A stretch of DNA of 64,000 bases from Chloroflexota bacterium (lineage in GTDB: Bacteria > Chloroflexota > Anaerolineae > Aggregatilineales > Phototrophicaceae), in NCBI GenBank assembly GCA_028875245.1, contig JAPPEU010000049.1, positions 1 through 64,000 of the forward strand, in the 5' to 3' direction. Positions 18,172-28,535 of this stretch are shown here, piece after piece; positions within the stretch are counted from its first letter, which is position 1; every line of letters begins with the position of its first letter. The notes beneath the pieces were generated by a model that was not told the origin of the DNA, did not search any database, and saw only the letters and a list, made by a program, of their open reading frames with translations. The position numbers were made by a program, and so were the translations under genes.

Positions 18172-18198
18172 GGCGAGCTGCCAGTGAACGAATAGTGC

Positions 18199-18488
18199 GT
18201 GGGGGCGGCTCGGCGAGTCGCCCGCCACTTGCAAATCAATTGCACCAACGTGAACTACGTGGGCGACAATGCCGCCGCCCACGCAAAACACCTTGCATCT
18301 CGGCGCGTTTCGCTCCCCTCCCTGACTCGTCGTGGAGGGGGCCGGGGTGGGGTTGGCTGACCGCAACGCAAATAGGGGCATTTCGCCGAAACGCCCGTCC
18401 ATGCGCCAGCGCGAGCTTTAGGCCCGTCCCTACAGGCCAGGTCTCTGTAGGCGAATTTGGCAGTGGCGTGCCCCCGGCAGGCTCGTCC
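18199..18488. repeat. Composite repeat region (families A and B)
   Basis: It includes GTGGGGGCGGCTCGGCGAGT / CGCCCGCC (18199-18228); a family B unit at 18277-18354 with CACGCAAAACACCTTGC, CTCCCCTCCCTGACTCGTC and GGCCGGGGTGGGGTTG; and GGGCATTTCGCCGAAACGCC (18376-18395) with TCCCTACAGG. The family B unit is shared with 61603-61701. It fills the gap between two convergent genes. Confidence 0.7.
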
Positions 18489-18806
18489 CTAGAGCTGATA
18501 ATCGCCGGTGACGCGCACGATCTTGTGGCTGTAGTTCTCGACGTATTCCATCAATTTGGCTTGCAGGTCCGCCCAATCGGTGCTGGTGATAATCTGGCGC
18601 ATGGAGTCTTCATCATCGGCGATAGCGCCCGCCATGATGGTGGGGATATCGGCGCGGGCGTAGACGTTGTACCAGGCTTCGATCGGCGTGAGGCCCAGCT
18701 TGGTGGTATTGGGCACCCACTCCCGCATGACAAACTCGAAGTATTCTTGATCCAAACCGGGTTTGATATCCCAGTTCATCAGTATCTTGACATTTCCATT
18801 CGGCAT
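18489..18806 (-). CDS. Small hypothetical protein, probable ferredoxin-like alpha/beta barrel
   Basis: This 105-aa protein is of unknown function. The pattern of an N-terminal strand (NVKILMNWDI), helix, central strand and C-terminal helix (ADLQAKLMEYVENY) resembles the dimeric alpha-beta barrel fold of small NIPSNAP/ABM-like proteins, but no specific motif confirms this. No signal peptide or membrane segment is seen. It is followed on the same strand by nothing for 300 bp and is preceded by the MBL-fold gene 76 bp upstream. Confidence 0.7.
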   Translation of the reverse strand: MPNGNVKILMNWDIKPGLDQEYFEFVMREWVPNTTKLGLTPIEAWYNVYARADIPTIMAGAIADDEDSMRQIITSTDWADLQAKLMEYVENYSHKIVRVTGDYQL

Positions 18807-18882
18807 GAGACCGCACCCGCGTCGTAAATGATCAAGTATCTCTAATATACCGCAAAACTATGCGCAGCGGGTTTGAATGGGC

Positions 18883-19530
18883 TCAGCTTGAATGGTGGCT
18901 GGGGCGCAGGAAAATGACCTGGGTCCCGTCGGGCAGGTTCGAGGGCGTCATGCGCAGCGCGTCGAGGGCCTCGGCGTTATTGACGCCCATCACCTTCAGG
19001 AAGCCCTCGGCCGCTGCTTCGTAGTCGGCGTCGCCCAGCCGTTTGGGCCGCATCGGCAGGACGAAGTTCGGCTCGATGACGCTGATCAAATCGGCCAGTT
19101 GATTGCCGGCCAAGAGGGAGGCCTCAAGCGGCAGCAATAAGGCGTTGACCTGGTTCAGCCCTTCGAAGATGGACTGCTCCGGCACCTGATGCAGAGCCCC
19201 CAAATGCAGGACATTGAGACCGTTCGGATACTCAAAGTGATAGGCGACATTCTCGTGCAGGATGTCTTTTTCGGCTTCATGCTGGCGCAAGGCGATGCCG
19301 GTGACGAAGAGCTCGCCCACTTCGTATTCGCCGGGGCCGGCGATGACGTATTTGTGATCGCGGATATGATTCACCTGGTGGCCGGCGTGGTCGTGACTGA
19401 GGGTGACTAGATCCGCTTTCATGTGCCAGGCCGTCAGATCCCGCGATGGGTGAAAGGGGTCGGTCACCACAGATGTATGGCCGCGCTCGGTGATGCGAAA
19501 GCAACTGTATCCATGCCAAGTAATGTCCAA
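18883..19530 (-). CDS. MBL-fold (UlaG-like) metallo-hydrolase
   Basis: The product begins ITWHGYSCFRI and has the metal-binding block SHDHAGH, then GPGEYEVG and VLPMRPKRLG. This is the architecture of the COG2220/UlaG-like hydrolase group, about 215 residues. In the HxHxDH motif the usual Asp is Gly, which would weaken the second metal site; I cannot tell whether the subfamily tolerates this. The TTG start at 19530 is preferred over an ATG at 19563 because GAGGGAG lies 7 nt before it and the conserved fold starts at once. Substrate unknown. Confidence 0.82.
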   Translation of the reverse strand: MDITWHGYSCFRITERGHTSVVTDPFHPSRDLTAWHMKADLVTLSHDHAGHQVNHIRDHKYVIAGPGEYEVGELFVTGIALRQHEAEKDILHENVAYHFEYPNGLNVLHLGALHQVPEQSIFEGLNQVNALLLPLEASLLAGNQLADLISVIEPNFVLPMRPKRLGDADYEAAAEGFLKVMGVNNAEALDALRMTPSNLPDGTQVIFLRPSHHSS

Positions 19531-19677
19531 GACGACGCTCCCTCGTGTTTGCAACGGTTTCAAGTCAGCCAGGCAAAAGATGATTGAAAATCTATAGCTG
19601 GGATCAGCAAGCCGCCGCCCCTTTTAGCATACACCGGCCAAGGACCCAGGCGCAGGGTAAACTGGCGCGGGCCCGCG

Positions 19678-21567
<1,890 letters not shown>

Positions 21568-21744
21568 GGGCTGGAATTGAACCGGGCTGGGTAGCGCGAA
21601 ACCGCAACAGTATAGCACGGCTTGGGCGCAGAAGCAGTTCCAAGAATATAATGAGGTTTCGAAAATGCCGCGCCGCACTGCCGAGCAAACTAGGGCTGGT
21701 CCGTGACTGATAGACATGTACGATACGCAGCCGATTTCTACAAC

Positions 21745-21789
21745 TTCACCACAGAGGACGCGAGGAAACACAGAGGGCACAGAGGGATG
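21745..21789. repeat. CACAGAG-type dispersed repeat (family C)
   Basis: TTCACCACAGAGGACGCGAG followed by GAAACACAGAGGGCACAGAG. Related copies occur at 36676-36770, 58782-58815, 60289-60310, 60580-60613 and, more weakly, 61470-61506. Confidence 0.7.
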
Positions 21790-21811
21790 TAGAGATTTCC
21801 CACAACCGGCG

Positions 21812-21840
21812 CTGTAGGGGCGAGACTTGTCTCGCCCGGC
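21812..21840. repeat. Family A repeat, short form
   Basis: CTGTAGGGGCGAGACTTGTC followed by TCGCCC. GGGCGAGAC and GTCTCGCCC form perfect 9-bp arms around TT. Confidence 0.75.
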
Positions 21841-21991
21841 CACCAACCCTTAGGACAGCGGCCGATTCGACCAAACGCCCGTACAGACTCCTTCTTTGCG
21901 GGATCATAACCTTGTGTGAGCCAAGACTTGACTTGCGAGGGACTGCATAAGTGTTCAGCAAGCTGTGTCAAGATAATGAGGCCGCCTAATC

Positions 21992-23188
21992 GTGGAATCC
22001 AATCGGGGCGCTTGGCGCAAGGCAGGCCGCTGGTTCAAGACGCTGGTCGCGGGCTGCTTTCCGCTGATTTTGCTGGCGGCCCTGCTGCTGCACGGGCTCG
22101 CGCGCCCTCGTCATAAGACGCTTACGCTGCCGCAGGGGCGCAGCGAGACGCCGACCGCGTTTAGGGAAGCGCATTTCCAGTTCGGCCGCGGTTACATCGG
22201 CGATGGCTGGCGCGTCTATTTTAACGAGCCGGACGCCGCCGCGGAGCAAGAGCGCTACACCGGCGGCATCGAGATGGCGCTGGCAGATGCGATCAATGCG
22301 GCGCGGGTCAGCCTCGATATTGCCGCCTTCGAGTTGAACAGCGAGGCGCTAACGCAGGCGATCCTGGATGCGCAAGGTCGGGGCTTGGCAGTTCGAATCG
22401 TTACGGATGATGAACACGGCTTGCACGACGACAAGAATGACGCGCTGCGGCGCTTGCAGGCGGCGGGTGTCCCGGTCGTCGATGACGGGCGCAGCGGGTT
22501 AATGCACAACAAATTCCTGATTGTGGATGGCCAGACGGTATGGACCGGCTCCATGAATTTCACGGTCAACGGCAGCTATCGCAACAACAACAATCTCTTC
22601 GTCATGGAGAGCGCGGCGGCGGCCGAAACGTATCAGGCGGAATTCGACGAAATGTTCCAGGGGGCTGAATTCGGCGTGACATCGACCGATGACGGCGTCA
22701 ACACCTTCACCGTATCGGGAGGAGAAGCCAGCATTATATTCGCGCCTGAGGCGGAAGAAATCAGCGCATTAAAGGCGGAGATTGAGGCGGCCGCGCGCTC
22801 GATACGCATAATGACCTTCGTGTTTTCGCTGGAAGAATTGGCCGAGGCGATACTCATGCAAGCGGCGCGACATGGCGTCAGCGTGGAGGGCGTCTTTGAG
22901 AAACGCAACAGCACGGCGAGCTGGAGCCAGCTGCCCGCCTTGCACTGCGCCGGCGCGGCCATGCGGCAGGATGGCAGCCGCTATACGCTGCATCACAAGG
23001 TCATCATCATTGATGATCATACGGTGATCACCGGCTCCTTCAATTATTCCAGGAGCGCGGCGGAGCGCAATGACGAGAATATCGTGATCATTCGCGACGA
23101 AACGGTCGCCGGGCTGTACCTCGCCGAGTGGCGGCGCATCTGGAACAGCGCTCAGCCGCTGGCGCCGGGCGCAGTGGATTGCGCTTAG
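21992..23188 (+). CDS. Membrane-anchored phospholipase D-like protein
   Basis: This 398-aa protein starts with GTG at 21992 and has a membrane anchor or uncleaved signal at about residues 18-36. It carries two PLD motifs: HNKFLIVDGQTVWTGSMN (about 170-187) and HHKVIIIDDHTVITGSFN (about 334-351), the second followed by ERNDEN. Both have the HxK(x)4D residues, so the catalytic pair is complete. The family includes phospholipases, cardiolipin synthases and Nuc-type nucleases; the short compact form here resembles the Nuc-like group. Its end overlaps the convergent DUF6958 gene by 4 bp. Confidence 0.85.
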   Translation: MESNRGAWRKAGRWFKTLVAGCFPLILLAALLLHGLARPRHKTLTLPQGRSETPTAFREAHFQFGRGYIGDGWRVYFNEPDAAAEQERYTGGIEMALADAINAARVSLDIAAFELNSEALTQAILDAQGRGLAVRIVTDDEHGLHDDKNDALRRLQAAGVPVVDDGRSGLMHNKFLIVDGQTVWTGSMNFTVNGSYRNNNNLFVMESAAAAETYQAEFDEMFQGAEFGVTSTDDGVNTFTVSGGEASIIFAPEAEEISALKAEIEAAARSIRIMTFVFSLEELAEAILMQAARHGVSVEGVFEKRNSTASWSQLPALHCAGAAMRQDGSRYTLHHKVIIIDDHTVITGSFNYSRSAAERNDENIVIIRDETVAGLYLAEWRRIWNSAQPLAPGAVDCA

Positions 23189-23499
23189 GCGGAATCAGCC
23201 CGCAGCCGCAGATGCAGCGGGGATTTTTTGGGCTGGCGCTCGATTTCGCCGCGCGCTTCCAAATCCAACTGGACGGCTTTGCAATACCAGCGGACGGAGC
23301 CGGGCTTGGGGAATAGCGCCGCCGGCACGTCATGCGCTTCAAGATAGGCGCGTACTTTGTCTTCCAATTCGCTGAAGGGCATCCAATCGCTCGCTGGCAA
23401 GCTGGCCAGCATGGCTTCGCGAATGACGCTGTATTTCTCGGTTTTCAGGTTTTCGCGGTGCTCTGGATGGTTGACGTTGCGGGCGCGGATGGTGGTCAT
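23185..23499 (-). CDS. Small DUF6958-type protein, winged-helix-like
   Basis: This 104-aa protein has the sequence pattern NVNHPEHRENLKTEKYSVI at the N-terminus and GSVRWYCKAVQLDLEARGEI in the second half, which I recognise as the DUF6958 family. The helix-turn-helix-like second half and basic tail suggest a DNA-binding or winged-helix fold, but no function is established. It is convergent with the PLD gene and overlaps its end by 4 bp. Confidence 0.75.
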   Translation of the reverse strand: MTTIRARNVNHPEHRENLKTEKYSVIREAMLASLPASDWMPFSELEDKVRAYLEAHDVPAALFPKPGSVRWYCKAVQLDLEARGEIERQPKKSPLHLRLRADSA

Positions 23500-23833
23500 T
23501 TGTCTTGCTCACTTTGCTTATCGGGCTCGGAATAGGACGGAAACGAACTCAAGCGTGTGCGAGCCACCGACTCGCCTGTATACGCAGTTCTTAAAGAGTT
23601 CTGGCTCCACTAAAGAAAACAAAAATAAGGAGCCTTGTAGGGGCGTCTCGCTGAGACGCCCACATTACAGTCAAATCTTTTGGGCGTTTCGGCGAAACGC
23701 CCCTACAGATCTCATCTGCATGGCTTGCTTGGATTCCATGAGCGCTAACGGCTCGTCCGCCAAGGCTACGATAATTGCGGCAGATTTCTTCTTTGACTAA
23801 TGTTTCCATCACATGCCTGGTTTGACTGAAACT
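23500..23833. other. Intergenic region with family A repeat
   Basis: This 334-bp gap holds a double-hairpin repeat at 23635-23708 and the partial motif GTGCGAGCCACCGACTCGCC at 23556-23576. No gene was recognised. Confidence 0.6.
23635..23708. repeat. Family A repeat, double-hairpin form
   Basis: TGTAGGGGCGTCTCGCTGAG / ACGCCC is the first hairpin and GGGCGTTTCGGCGAAACGCC / CCTACAGA the second. The outer TGTAGGGGCG and CGCCCCTACA are exact inverted ends, so the whole 74 bp is a palindromic unit. Confidence 0.8.
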
Positions 23834-24760
23834 CTAGGCTGACGAAATTTCGTCGTAGAGCCGCCAGGCATCTTCCGCGCGGCACAGCTGGGTGCCCGCT
23901 GTCATGACGGCAGCGCTGCCCGCCGCCACGCCCAGGCGCGCCGCGTCCGCCAGTTTGAAGCCGCGCGCCAAACCCAGGACGATGCCGGCGACCATGCTGT
24001 CGCCCGCGCCGACCTTGCTTTGGATGGGCACGATCGGGGCGCGAATATTATGGCAGTCGGCCGCTGTGATCAAGACGGCGCCGGCCACGCCCATCGAGAC
24101 CACCAGCACATCGGTCAAGCCTTCCGCGATCAGGCGCTGCCCCGCTTGACGTATCTGCCTTTCACCGCGGATGCTTTCACCGGCGAAGCGCTCCAGCTCG
24201 CGCAGGTTGGGCTTGAGCAGGAAGACGCCTTTGCCGATGGCGCGGTTGAGCGCGTCGCCGGCCGTATCCAGGATGACGCGGATCCCGCACTCGCGGGCGT
24301 AGCGCGTTATCTCGCCGTAGAATTCGGTGGGGACGCCCGGCGGCAAGCTGCCGCTGGCGACGATGTAGGCCGGGTTCAGATCAAAGAGCGCCTCCAGGCA
24401 GGCGACCCATTCGTCGGCGCCCAGGGCGGGTCCGGGCATAGTGAAACGGTATTGCAGCGCGGTGCTCTCTTCATAGACGACAACATTTTCGCGGGTGATG
24501 CCGTCAATCGGCACCGGATGATTGTCGATGCGCTCTTCATTCAGCAGGCGCGCGAGCATCGTCCCGTTATGCCCGCCAGCGGCGTAGACCGCGCTCGATT
24601 CGCCGCCGAGGAAGGAAATCGCCCGTGACACATTGATGCCGCCGCCACCGGGATGAAAGACGGGCTCGGCGCAGCGCAGCTTAATCTCGGGCGCGACCGA
24701 GCGGATGCGGGTCGCGACATCCAGGGCCGGGTTCAGCGTGAGCGTTGCGATCTTTTGCAT
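23834..24760 (-). CDS. pfkB: 6-phosphofructokinase II (PfkB family)
   Basis: This 308-aa ribokinase-fold sugar kinase would convert fructose 6-phosphate to fructose 1,6-bisphosphate. It matches E. coli PfkB closely: TLTLNPALD at the N-terminus, FHPGGGGINVSRAI, YRFTMPGPAL, VASGSLPPGVP, LKPN, and the catalytic KVGAGDSMVAGIVLG. Related 1-phosphofructokinase and tagatose-6-phosphate kinase are less likely because of the PGGGGINVARAI-type block. The start MQKIATLTL at 24760 is chosen; the longer frame to 24844 has no family counterpart. Confidence 0.9.
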   Translation of the reverse strand: MQKIATLTLNPALDVATRIRSVAPEIKLRCAEPVFHPGGGGINVSRAISFLGGESSAVYAAGGHNGTMLARLLNEERIDNHPVPIDGITRENVVVYEESTALQYRFTMPGPALGADEWVACLEALFDLNPAYIVASGSLPPGVPTEFYGEITRYARECGIRVILDTAGDALNRAIGKGVFLLKPNLRELERFAGESIRGERQIRQAGQRLIAEGLTDVLVVSMGVAGAVLITAADCHNIRAPIVPIQSKVGAGDSMVAGIVLGLARGFKLADAARLGVAAGSAAVMTAGTQLCRAEDAWRLYDEISSA

Positions 24761-24866
24761 GACAGCGCCAGACAGTCCATGAGATGCGTCGCCGCCACAG
24801 TGTAACCTTCGAGCGAAGGCGCGCAAAGTGCGAGCATGCCCCACTGTCTTTCGGCGCGTCTTGCCC

Positions 24867-24872
24867 TATAAT
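24867..24872 (+). promoter_or_regulatory. Possible -10 element
   Basis: A perfect TATAAT lies 37 bp before the ATG at 24910. The -35 region has no strong match (CTGTCT, 17 bp upstream). Confidence 0.4.
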
Positions 24873-24909
24873 CGCTATCTGACTATCGCGCCTGGACAAA
24901 GGACAGTTG

Positions 24910-25605
24910 ATGCGACTCTATCTCATCCGCCATGCGGAATCGGAAAACAATGCGCTTACACCAGAGACGCTGCGCCAGCGCAAGGTCGATCCCGATTTGA
25001 CGGCGCGGGGTTATCAGCAGCGAGACCTGCTGGCGCGCCATATCGAGACGGCGACGGATGCCGTCGGCAAAGCTTACGCCATCAGCCATCTCTACACCAG
25101 CGCTATGCACCGATCGCTGTTGACGACGCAGCCGCTCAGCGACGCCTTGGGCTTGACGCCGCTGGTCTGGCCGGATCTGCATGAGAAAGGCGGCATGTAC
25201 CTGGAGCAAGATGGCTGCGTACGCGGATGCAGCGGCATGACGCGGGCCGAGATTCAAGACGCCTTCCCCGGCTTCCGGCTGCCGGCCGAGGTGGGCGAGC
25301 GCGGCTGGTATGACCCGGGGCTGGGACGGGAGCCGGAGACGCACAGCCATTACCGCGCCCTCAAGGTCGCCCGGGCATTGCGCGAGCGAGGCGACAGCGA
25401 TGATGTGATCGCGCTTGTTTCCCATGCCGGTTTTCTCGATATTTTGCTCAAGGCGATTTTCGGCGAGCTGCCATCCCGCCCTTATATCCTGCATTATTAT
25501 CACGACAACACCGCTGTTACGCGGCTGAACTTCGGCGCTGGCGGGACGTCGCTGCATTATATGAACCGCGTCGATCATCTGCCGGCGGCGTTGCGATCGT
25601 TTTAG
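24910..25605 (+). CDS. Histidine phosphatase (phosphoglycerate-mutase-like)
   Basis: This 231-aa enzyme has the phosphohistidine motif LIRHAESENN at residues 5-14 and a second histidine in ALVSHAGFLD near residue 177, the catalytic pair of branch 1 histidine phosphatases. The family covers phosphoglycerate mutases, sugar-phosphate phosphatases and nucleotide phosphatases; the substrate is not evident. AAAGGA precedes the ATG at 24910 by 7 nt; a TTG at 24907 is the alternative. It is followed 34 bp later by an SDR gene on the same strand, a likely two-gene operon. Confidence 0.85.
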   Translation: MRLYLIRHAESENNALTPETLRQRKVDPDLTARGYQQRDLLARHIETATDAVGKAYAISHLYTSAMHRSLLTTQPLSDALGLTPLVWPDLHEKGGMYLEQDGCVRGCSGMTRAEIQDAFPGFRLPAEVGERGWYDPGLGREPETHSHYRALKVARALRERGDSDDVIALVSHAGFLDILLKAIFGELPSRPYILHYYHDNTAVTRLNFGAGGTSLHYMNRVDHLPAALRSF

Positions 25606-25639
25606 GATTGAAGGCGACGGCAGGAAGGCGGACGACGGC

Positions 25640-26386
25640 ATGACGGAATTGCAGGGGCAGGCGGCTCTGGTGACGGGCGGCGGCGGCGGCATCGGACGGG
25701 CGATCTGCCGTCGTTTGGCGGCGGCCGGCGCGCAGATCATCATCACCTACAGCCGCGACCAAGGCAAGGCGCGGGCGGCGGCCAATGCGCTGGCGGGCGG
25801 CGATCACCTGATCATCCGCGCGCCCGTCGATGACAGCGAGGCGCAGACCCGGCTCGCGGCCATTATCGCCGAAAAGTACGGCCGGCTTGACATCCTGGTC
25901 AACAACGCGGGCATCACCAAAGCGGTGCCGCACGCCGACCTGGCGAGCCTGGACGACGAGACCATCGACCAGATCTTTCGCATCAATTGGCGCGGCGCCT
26001 TCGCGTCGATCCGCGCGCTGCAGCCGCTGTTGGCGGAGGGCGCTGGCGGCGTGGTGGTCAATATCTCGTCGATCGCCGGGCGCACGGGCGTCGGCAGCAA
26101 CGTCGCCTACTGCGCCAGCAAGGCGGCGATGGACAGCATGACGCGTTCGCTGGCGAGGGCGCTGGCGCCGCGTATTCGCGTGCTGTCGGTGTCACCGGGC
26201 TGGGTCAATGGCGAATACGCGCAGCGGATGCCGCGGGCGCTCATCGCCGAGCAGGAGGACAAGACGCCGCTGGGGCGCATCGCCGAGGCGGAAGATGTGG
26301 CGGAGGCGGTTTACGCGGCGGTGACGCATCTGCGCTTCAGCACGGGGGACATTATCCCGGTCGATGGCGGCCGGCCGCTGGGCTAG
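25640..26386 (+). CDS. Short-chain dehydrogenase/reductase (FabG-like)
   Basis: This 248-aa Rossmann-fold oxidoreductase has the cofactor motif TGGGGGIGRAI (about residues 13-23), NNAG (about 92-95), NISSIAGRTG with the catalytic serine, YCASKAAMDSM with Tyr and Lys, and a C-terminal ISTGDIIPVDGG-like end. All catalytic residues are present, unlike the SDR at 43488. It lies 34 bp downstream of the histidine phosphatase gene. Substrate unknown. Confidence 0.88.
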   Translation: MTELQGQAALVTGGGGGIGRAICRRLAAAGAQIIITYSRDQGKARAAANALAGGDHLIIRAPVDDSEAQTRLAAIIAEKYGRLDILVNNAGITKAVPHADLASLDDETIDQIFRINWRGAFASIRALQPLLAEGAGGVVVNISSIAGRTGVGSNVAYCASKAAMDSMTRSLARALAPRIRVLSVSPGWVNGEYAQRMPRALIAEQEDKTPLGRIAEAEDVAEAVYAAVTHLRFSTGDIIPVDGGRPLG

Positions 26387-26407
26387 CGGCGGTATCAAAT
26401 CATACCG

Positions 26408-26483
26408 TGTAGGGGCGAGCCATTGCGTCGCCCGTGCACGTAATAGTGCGCGCTTTAGGGCGTTTCAGCGAAACGCCCCTACA
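26408..26483. repeat. Family A repeat, double-hairpin form
   Basis: TGTAGGGGCGAGCCATTGCG / TCGCCCGTG, then AGGGCGTTTCAGCGAAACGC / CCCTACAGA. Like the copy at 23635 it has inverted TGTAGGGGCG ends. It lies between convergent genes. Confidence 0.8.
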
Positions 26484-26541
26484 GAGTCGCCGGTGGCACG
26501 CCGTTAGAGCTCGTTATGCCCTGCAGCGGCGCACTTGAGGC

Positions 26542-28392
26542 TCACCTGGCCGGGTCGATTTGGACTTCCTCCGCCAGGGCATATTCGGCTGACTGCTCAG
26601 TGGGCACGTTCACGAAGCCGTCGCCTTCTATGGTGTAGACCTGTACGATTAGGCGGTACGTCCCAGCCGGGATCGGGGCCAAGGTCTTCATCTCCTGCGG
26701 GGAATAGACGAACTCGCCAAGACCCCAGCCGCTTGTAGGCCGCTGATTGAGCTGCGGCCCGCTGTCGCGCTGGGCGACCAGGACGCCGTTCGCGTCGAGC
26801 AGCTTCGCCGACAGGATGTAATCGCGTTCCAGCGGGCGGGTTGTTTCCCAGAGTGTGTCCAGGCGCAGGTCCGCCAGATCAAAGCGGGCTGAATGCAAAA
26901 TCATGCCGTTGGCGAAGCGCGCCGCCGGCTCGCCTTCATTGGATCGATCAAAGCGGAAAATGCGCATCAGCGTTTCGCCGTTTGCGCCGCCATCATGGCG
27001 ATGCACAAAGTCAGCCGATTGTTTGAAGCCCAGCTCATCCAGCCAATTGAAGGCGCTCTTGTCGCTCGACCAGTACATCAGCCAGACGGTCTCCTGCGCA
27101 TCCAGCAGTTGAGGCAGCCAGGCTTCGTAAGTATCGGCGGCGAAGAGGCGCTGATAATGCAGGGCTTCGTAGGCGATGCCTTCTTCAAGCGCGGGGACGC
27201 CAGCCTCTTCGCGGACGAGATAGTAGCGCAAGGCAAAATCGCCGCTGGCGACATCGGTCAAAATCAGATCGCCCGGGACGGCGTAGCGCGCGGTCAGGCG
27301 GGCGATGCGGCGCCAATCGGGCTGGCCGCGCCCGAATTCAACCTGCGTAACGCCGTAGACGACAAGCACGGCGATCAGAAGCGCGCGAATCGGCTGGCGG
27401 ATGTTGCACAAACCGCAGGCGGCCAGCATGGCGATGGCGGGCGTCCACTGGATCAAGCGGTGCGGCTGCAAGAAGGGAAGAAATTCATTGACCAGGACGG
27501 TCAGGCAAAATGGCACTGTCAGCCAGAGCAGCAGGAGTGGCGTGACGCGGTCGAAGCGCAGGTCAACACTCGAATCGCGCCGGTAGACAAGCGCGACGCA
27601 GCCCAGCGCGAGCAGGCCGATCATCAGCGCCCACTGCCCGCTGAAATAATTCACCGCGATTTCATGCAGCAGTTCAAGGCTGAGATCGTTCGCCCAGACG
27701 TCATAGGCGTTGCGGTTTCCCACTTGATGCCGGCCGACGGCGAGCAGCCAGGGCGCCAGGGCCAATGCGCTGAGGAATAAGGCGGATAGCGCCTGAGGCC
27801 GCTTCTTCCCCCGCGCCCAGAACAGTAGGTAAAGGCCCTGCGCGGCTAGCCCGAACGAGGCCATATAATGCGCGTGAAGCACGAGGATGGAGGAGAGCAG
27901 CCAGGCGCTGAAATCAACCCGCCGGGCACGGCGCAGCCAGCGCAGGAGGAAGAGCATGCTGATAAGCACGAGCAGCGTCAGCCAGGTATAATGCCGCGCT
28001 TCCTGCGCCAGGTAACTTTCGGCATCCGCCAGCGCCAGCATCAGCATCGCCAGCATGGGAAGGGCTTCACCCGCCCACTGTGGCGCGCGCGCTCGTAAAA
28101 TCTCTCGCGCCAGTTGATAGATGAACGCCAGGCCGCACATCGATGGCAGCACTGAAAACCAGCGCAGCGCCAATTCGCTGTGGCCGGTCAGCTCGCTCCA
28201 GAGGCGCAGGGCGGCATAATAGAGCGGCGGATGTATGTCGCTGGCCAGCGCTGTCACCAGGTCGGGGGCATAGGCGTAAAAAAAGGAGAAGCCCTCATCA
28301 ATCCAGAAGCTCTGCGAGGTGATGTGCAAAGCGCGGGAGAGCGCGCCGAGCAGCAAAATGACAACAAGCAGTAACCAGCGCCGTAGAGACAT
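26542..28392 (-). CDS. GT39-like (PMT/ArnT type) membrane glycosyltransferase
   Basis: This 616-aa polytopic protein would transfer a sugar from a polyprenyl-phosphate donor on the outer face of the membrane. Its first loop has FWIDEGFSFFYAY (about residues 33-45) and SDIHPPLYYAAL (about 57-68), the acidic residues and HPPLYY block of PMT_2-type enzymes. About ten hydrophobic segments occupy residues 5-400; the C-terminal 200 residues are a soluble beta-rich domain. Acceptor unknown. It is divergent from the cytochrome/copper protein gene. Confidence 0.83.
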   Translation of the reverse strand: MSLRRWLLLVVILLLGALSRALHITSQSFWIDEGFSFFYAYAPDLVTALASDIHPPLYYAALRLWSELTGHSELALRWFSVLPSMCGLAFIYQLAREILRARAPQWAGEALPMLAMLMLALADAESYLAQEARHYTWLTLLVLISMLFLLRWLRRARRVDFSAWLLSSILVLHAHYMASFGLAAQGLYLLFWARGKKRPQALSALFLSALALAPWLLAVGRHQVGNRNAYDVWANDLSLELLHEIAVNYFSGQWALMIGLLALGCVALVYRRDSSVDLRFDRVTPLLLLWLTVPFCLTVLVNEFLPFLQPHRLIQWTPAIAMLAACGLCNIRQPIRALLIAVLVVYGVTQVEFGRGQPDWRRIARLTARYAVPGDLILTDVASGDFALRYYLVREEAGVPALEEGIAYEALHYQRLFAADTYEAWLPQLLDAQETVWLMYWSSDKSAFNWLDELGFKQSADFVHRHDGGANGETLMRIFRFDRSNEGEPAARFANGMILHSARFDLADLRLDTLWETTRPLERDYILSAKLLDANGVLVAQRDSGPQLNQRPTSGWGLGEFVYSPQEMKTLAPIPAGTYRLIVQVYTIEGDGFVNVPTEQSAEYALAEEVQIDPAR

Positions 28393-28460
28393 GTTTGTCG
28401 ATGTACCGCCGAAATGCCTGATTTCGGACCCGAGAATGTTATATGCACGGACTAATAGAT

Positions 28461-28466
28461 TATAAT
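28461..28466 (+). promoter_or_regulatory. Possible -10 element
   Basis: TATAAT lies in an A/T-rich stretch (28450-28480) within the divergent gap between 28392 and 28536. No clear -35 could be assigned. Confidence 0.35.
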
Positions 28467-28535
28467 GATTCTAATGCAGGTTCAGCTTTTGTTCCGTTGA
28501 TTGCCCGAAGAATATGCCGCGGCGGGAGATTGATT

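Larger units (their letters stand above)
21568..21991. other. Divergent intergenic region with dispersed repeats
   Basis: This 424-bp gap lies between divergent genes. It contains a CACAGAG-type repeat (21745-21789) and a family A hairpin (21812-21840). The rest has no recognised gene. Confidence 0.6.
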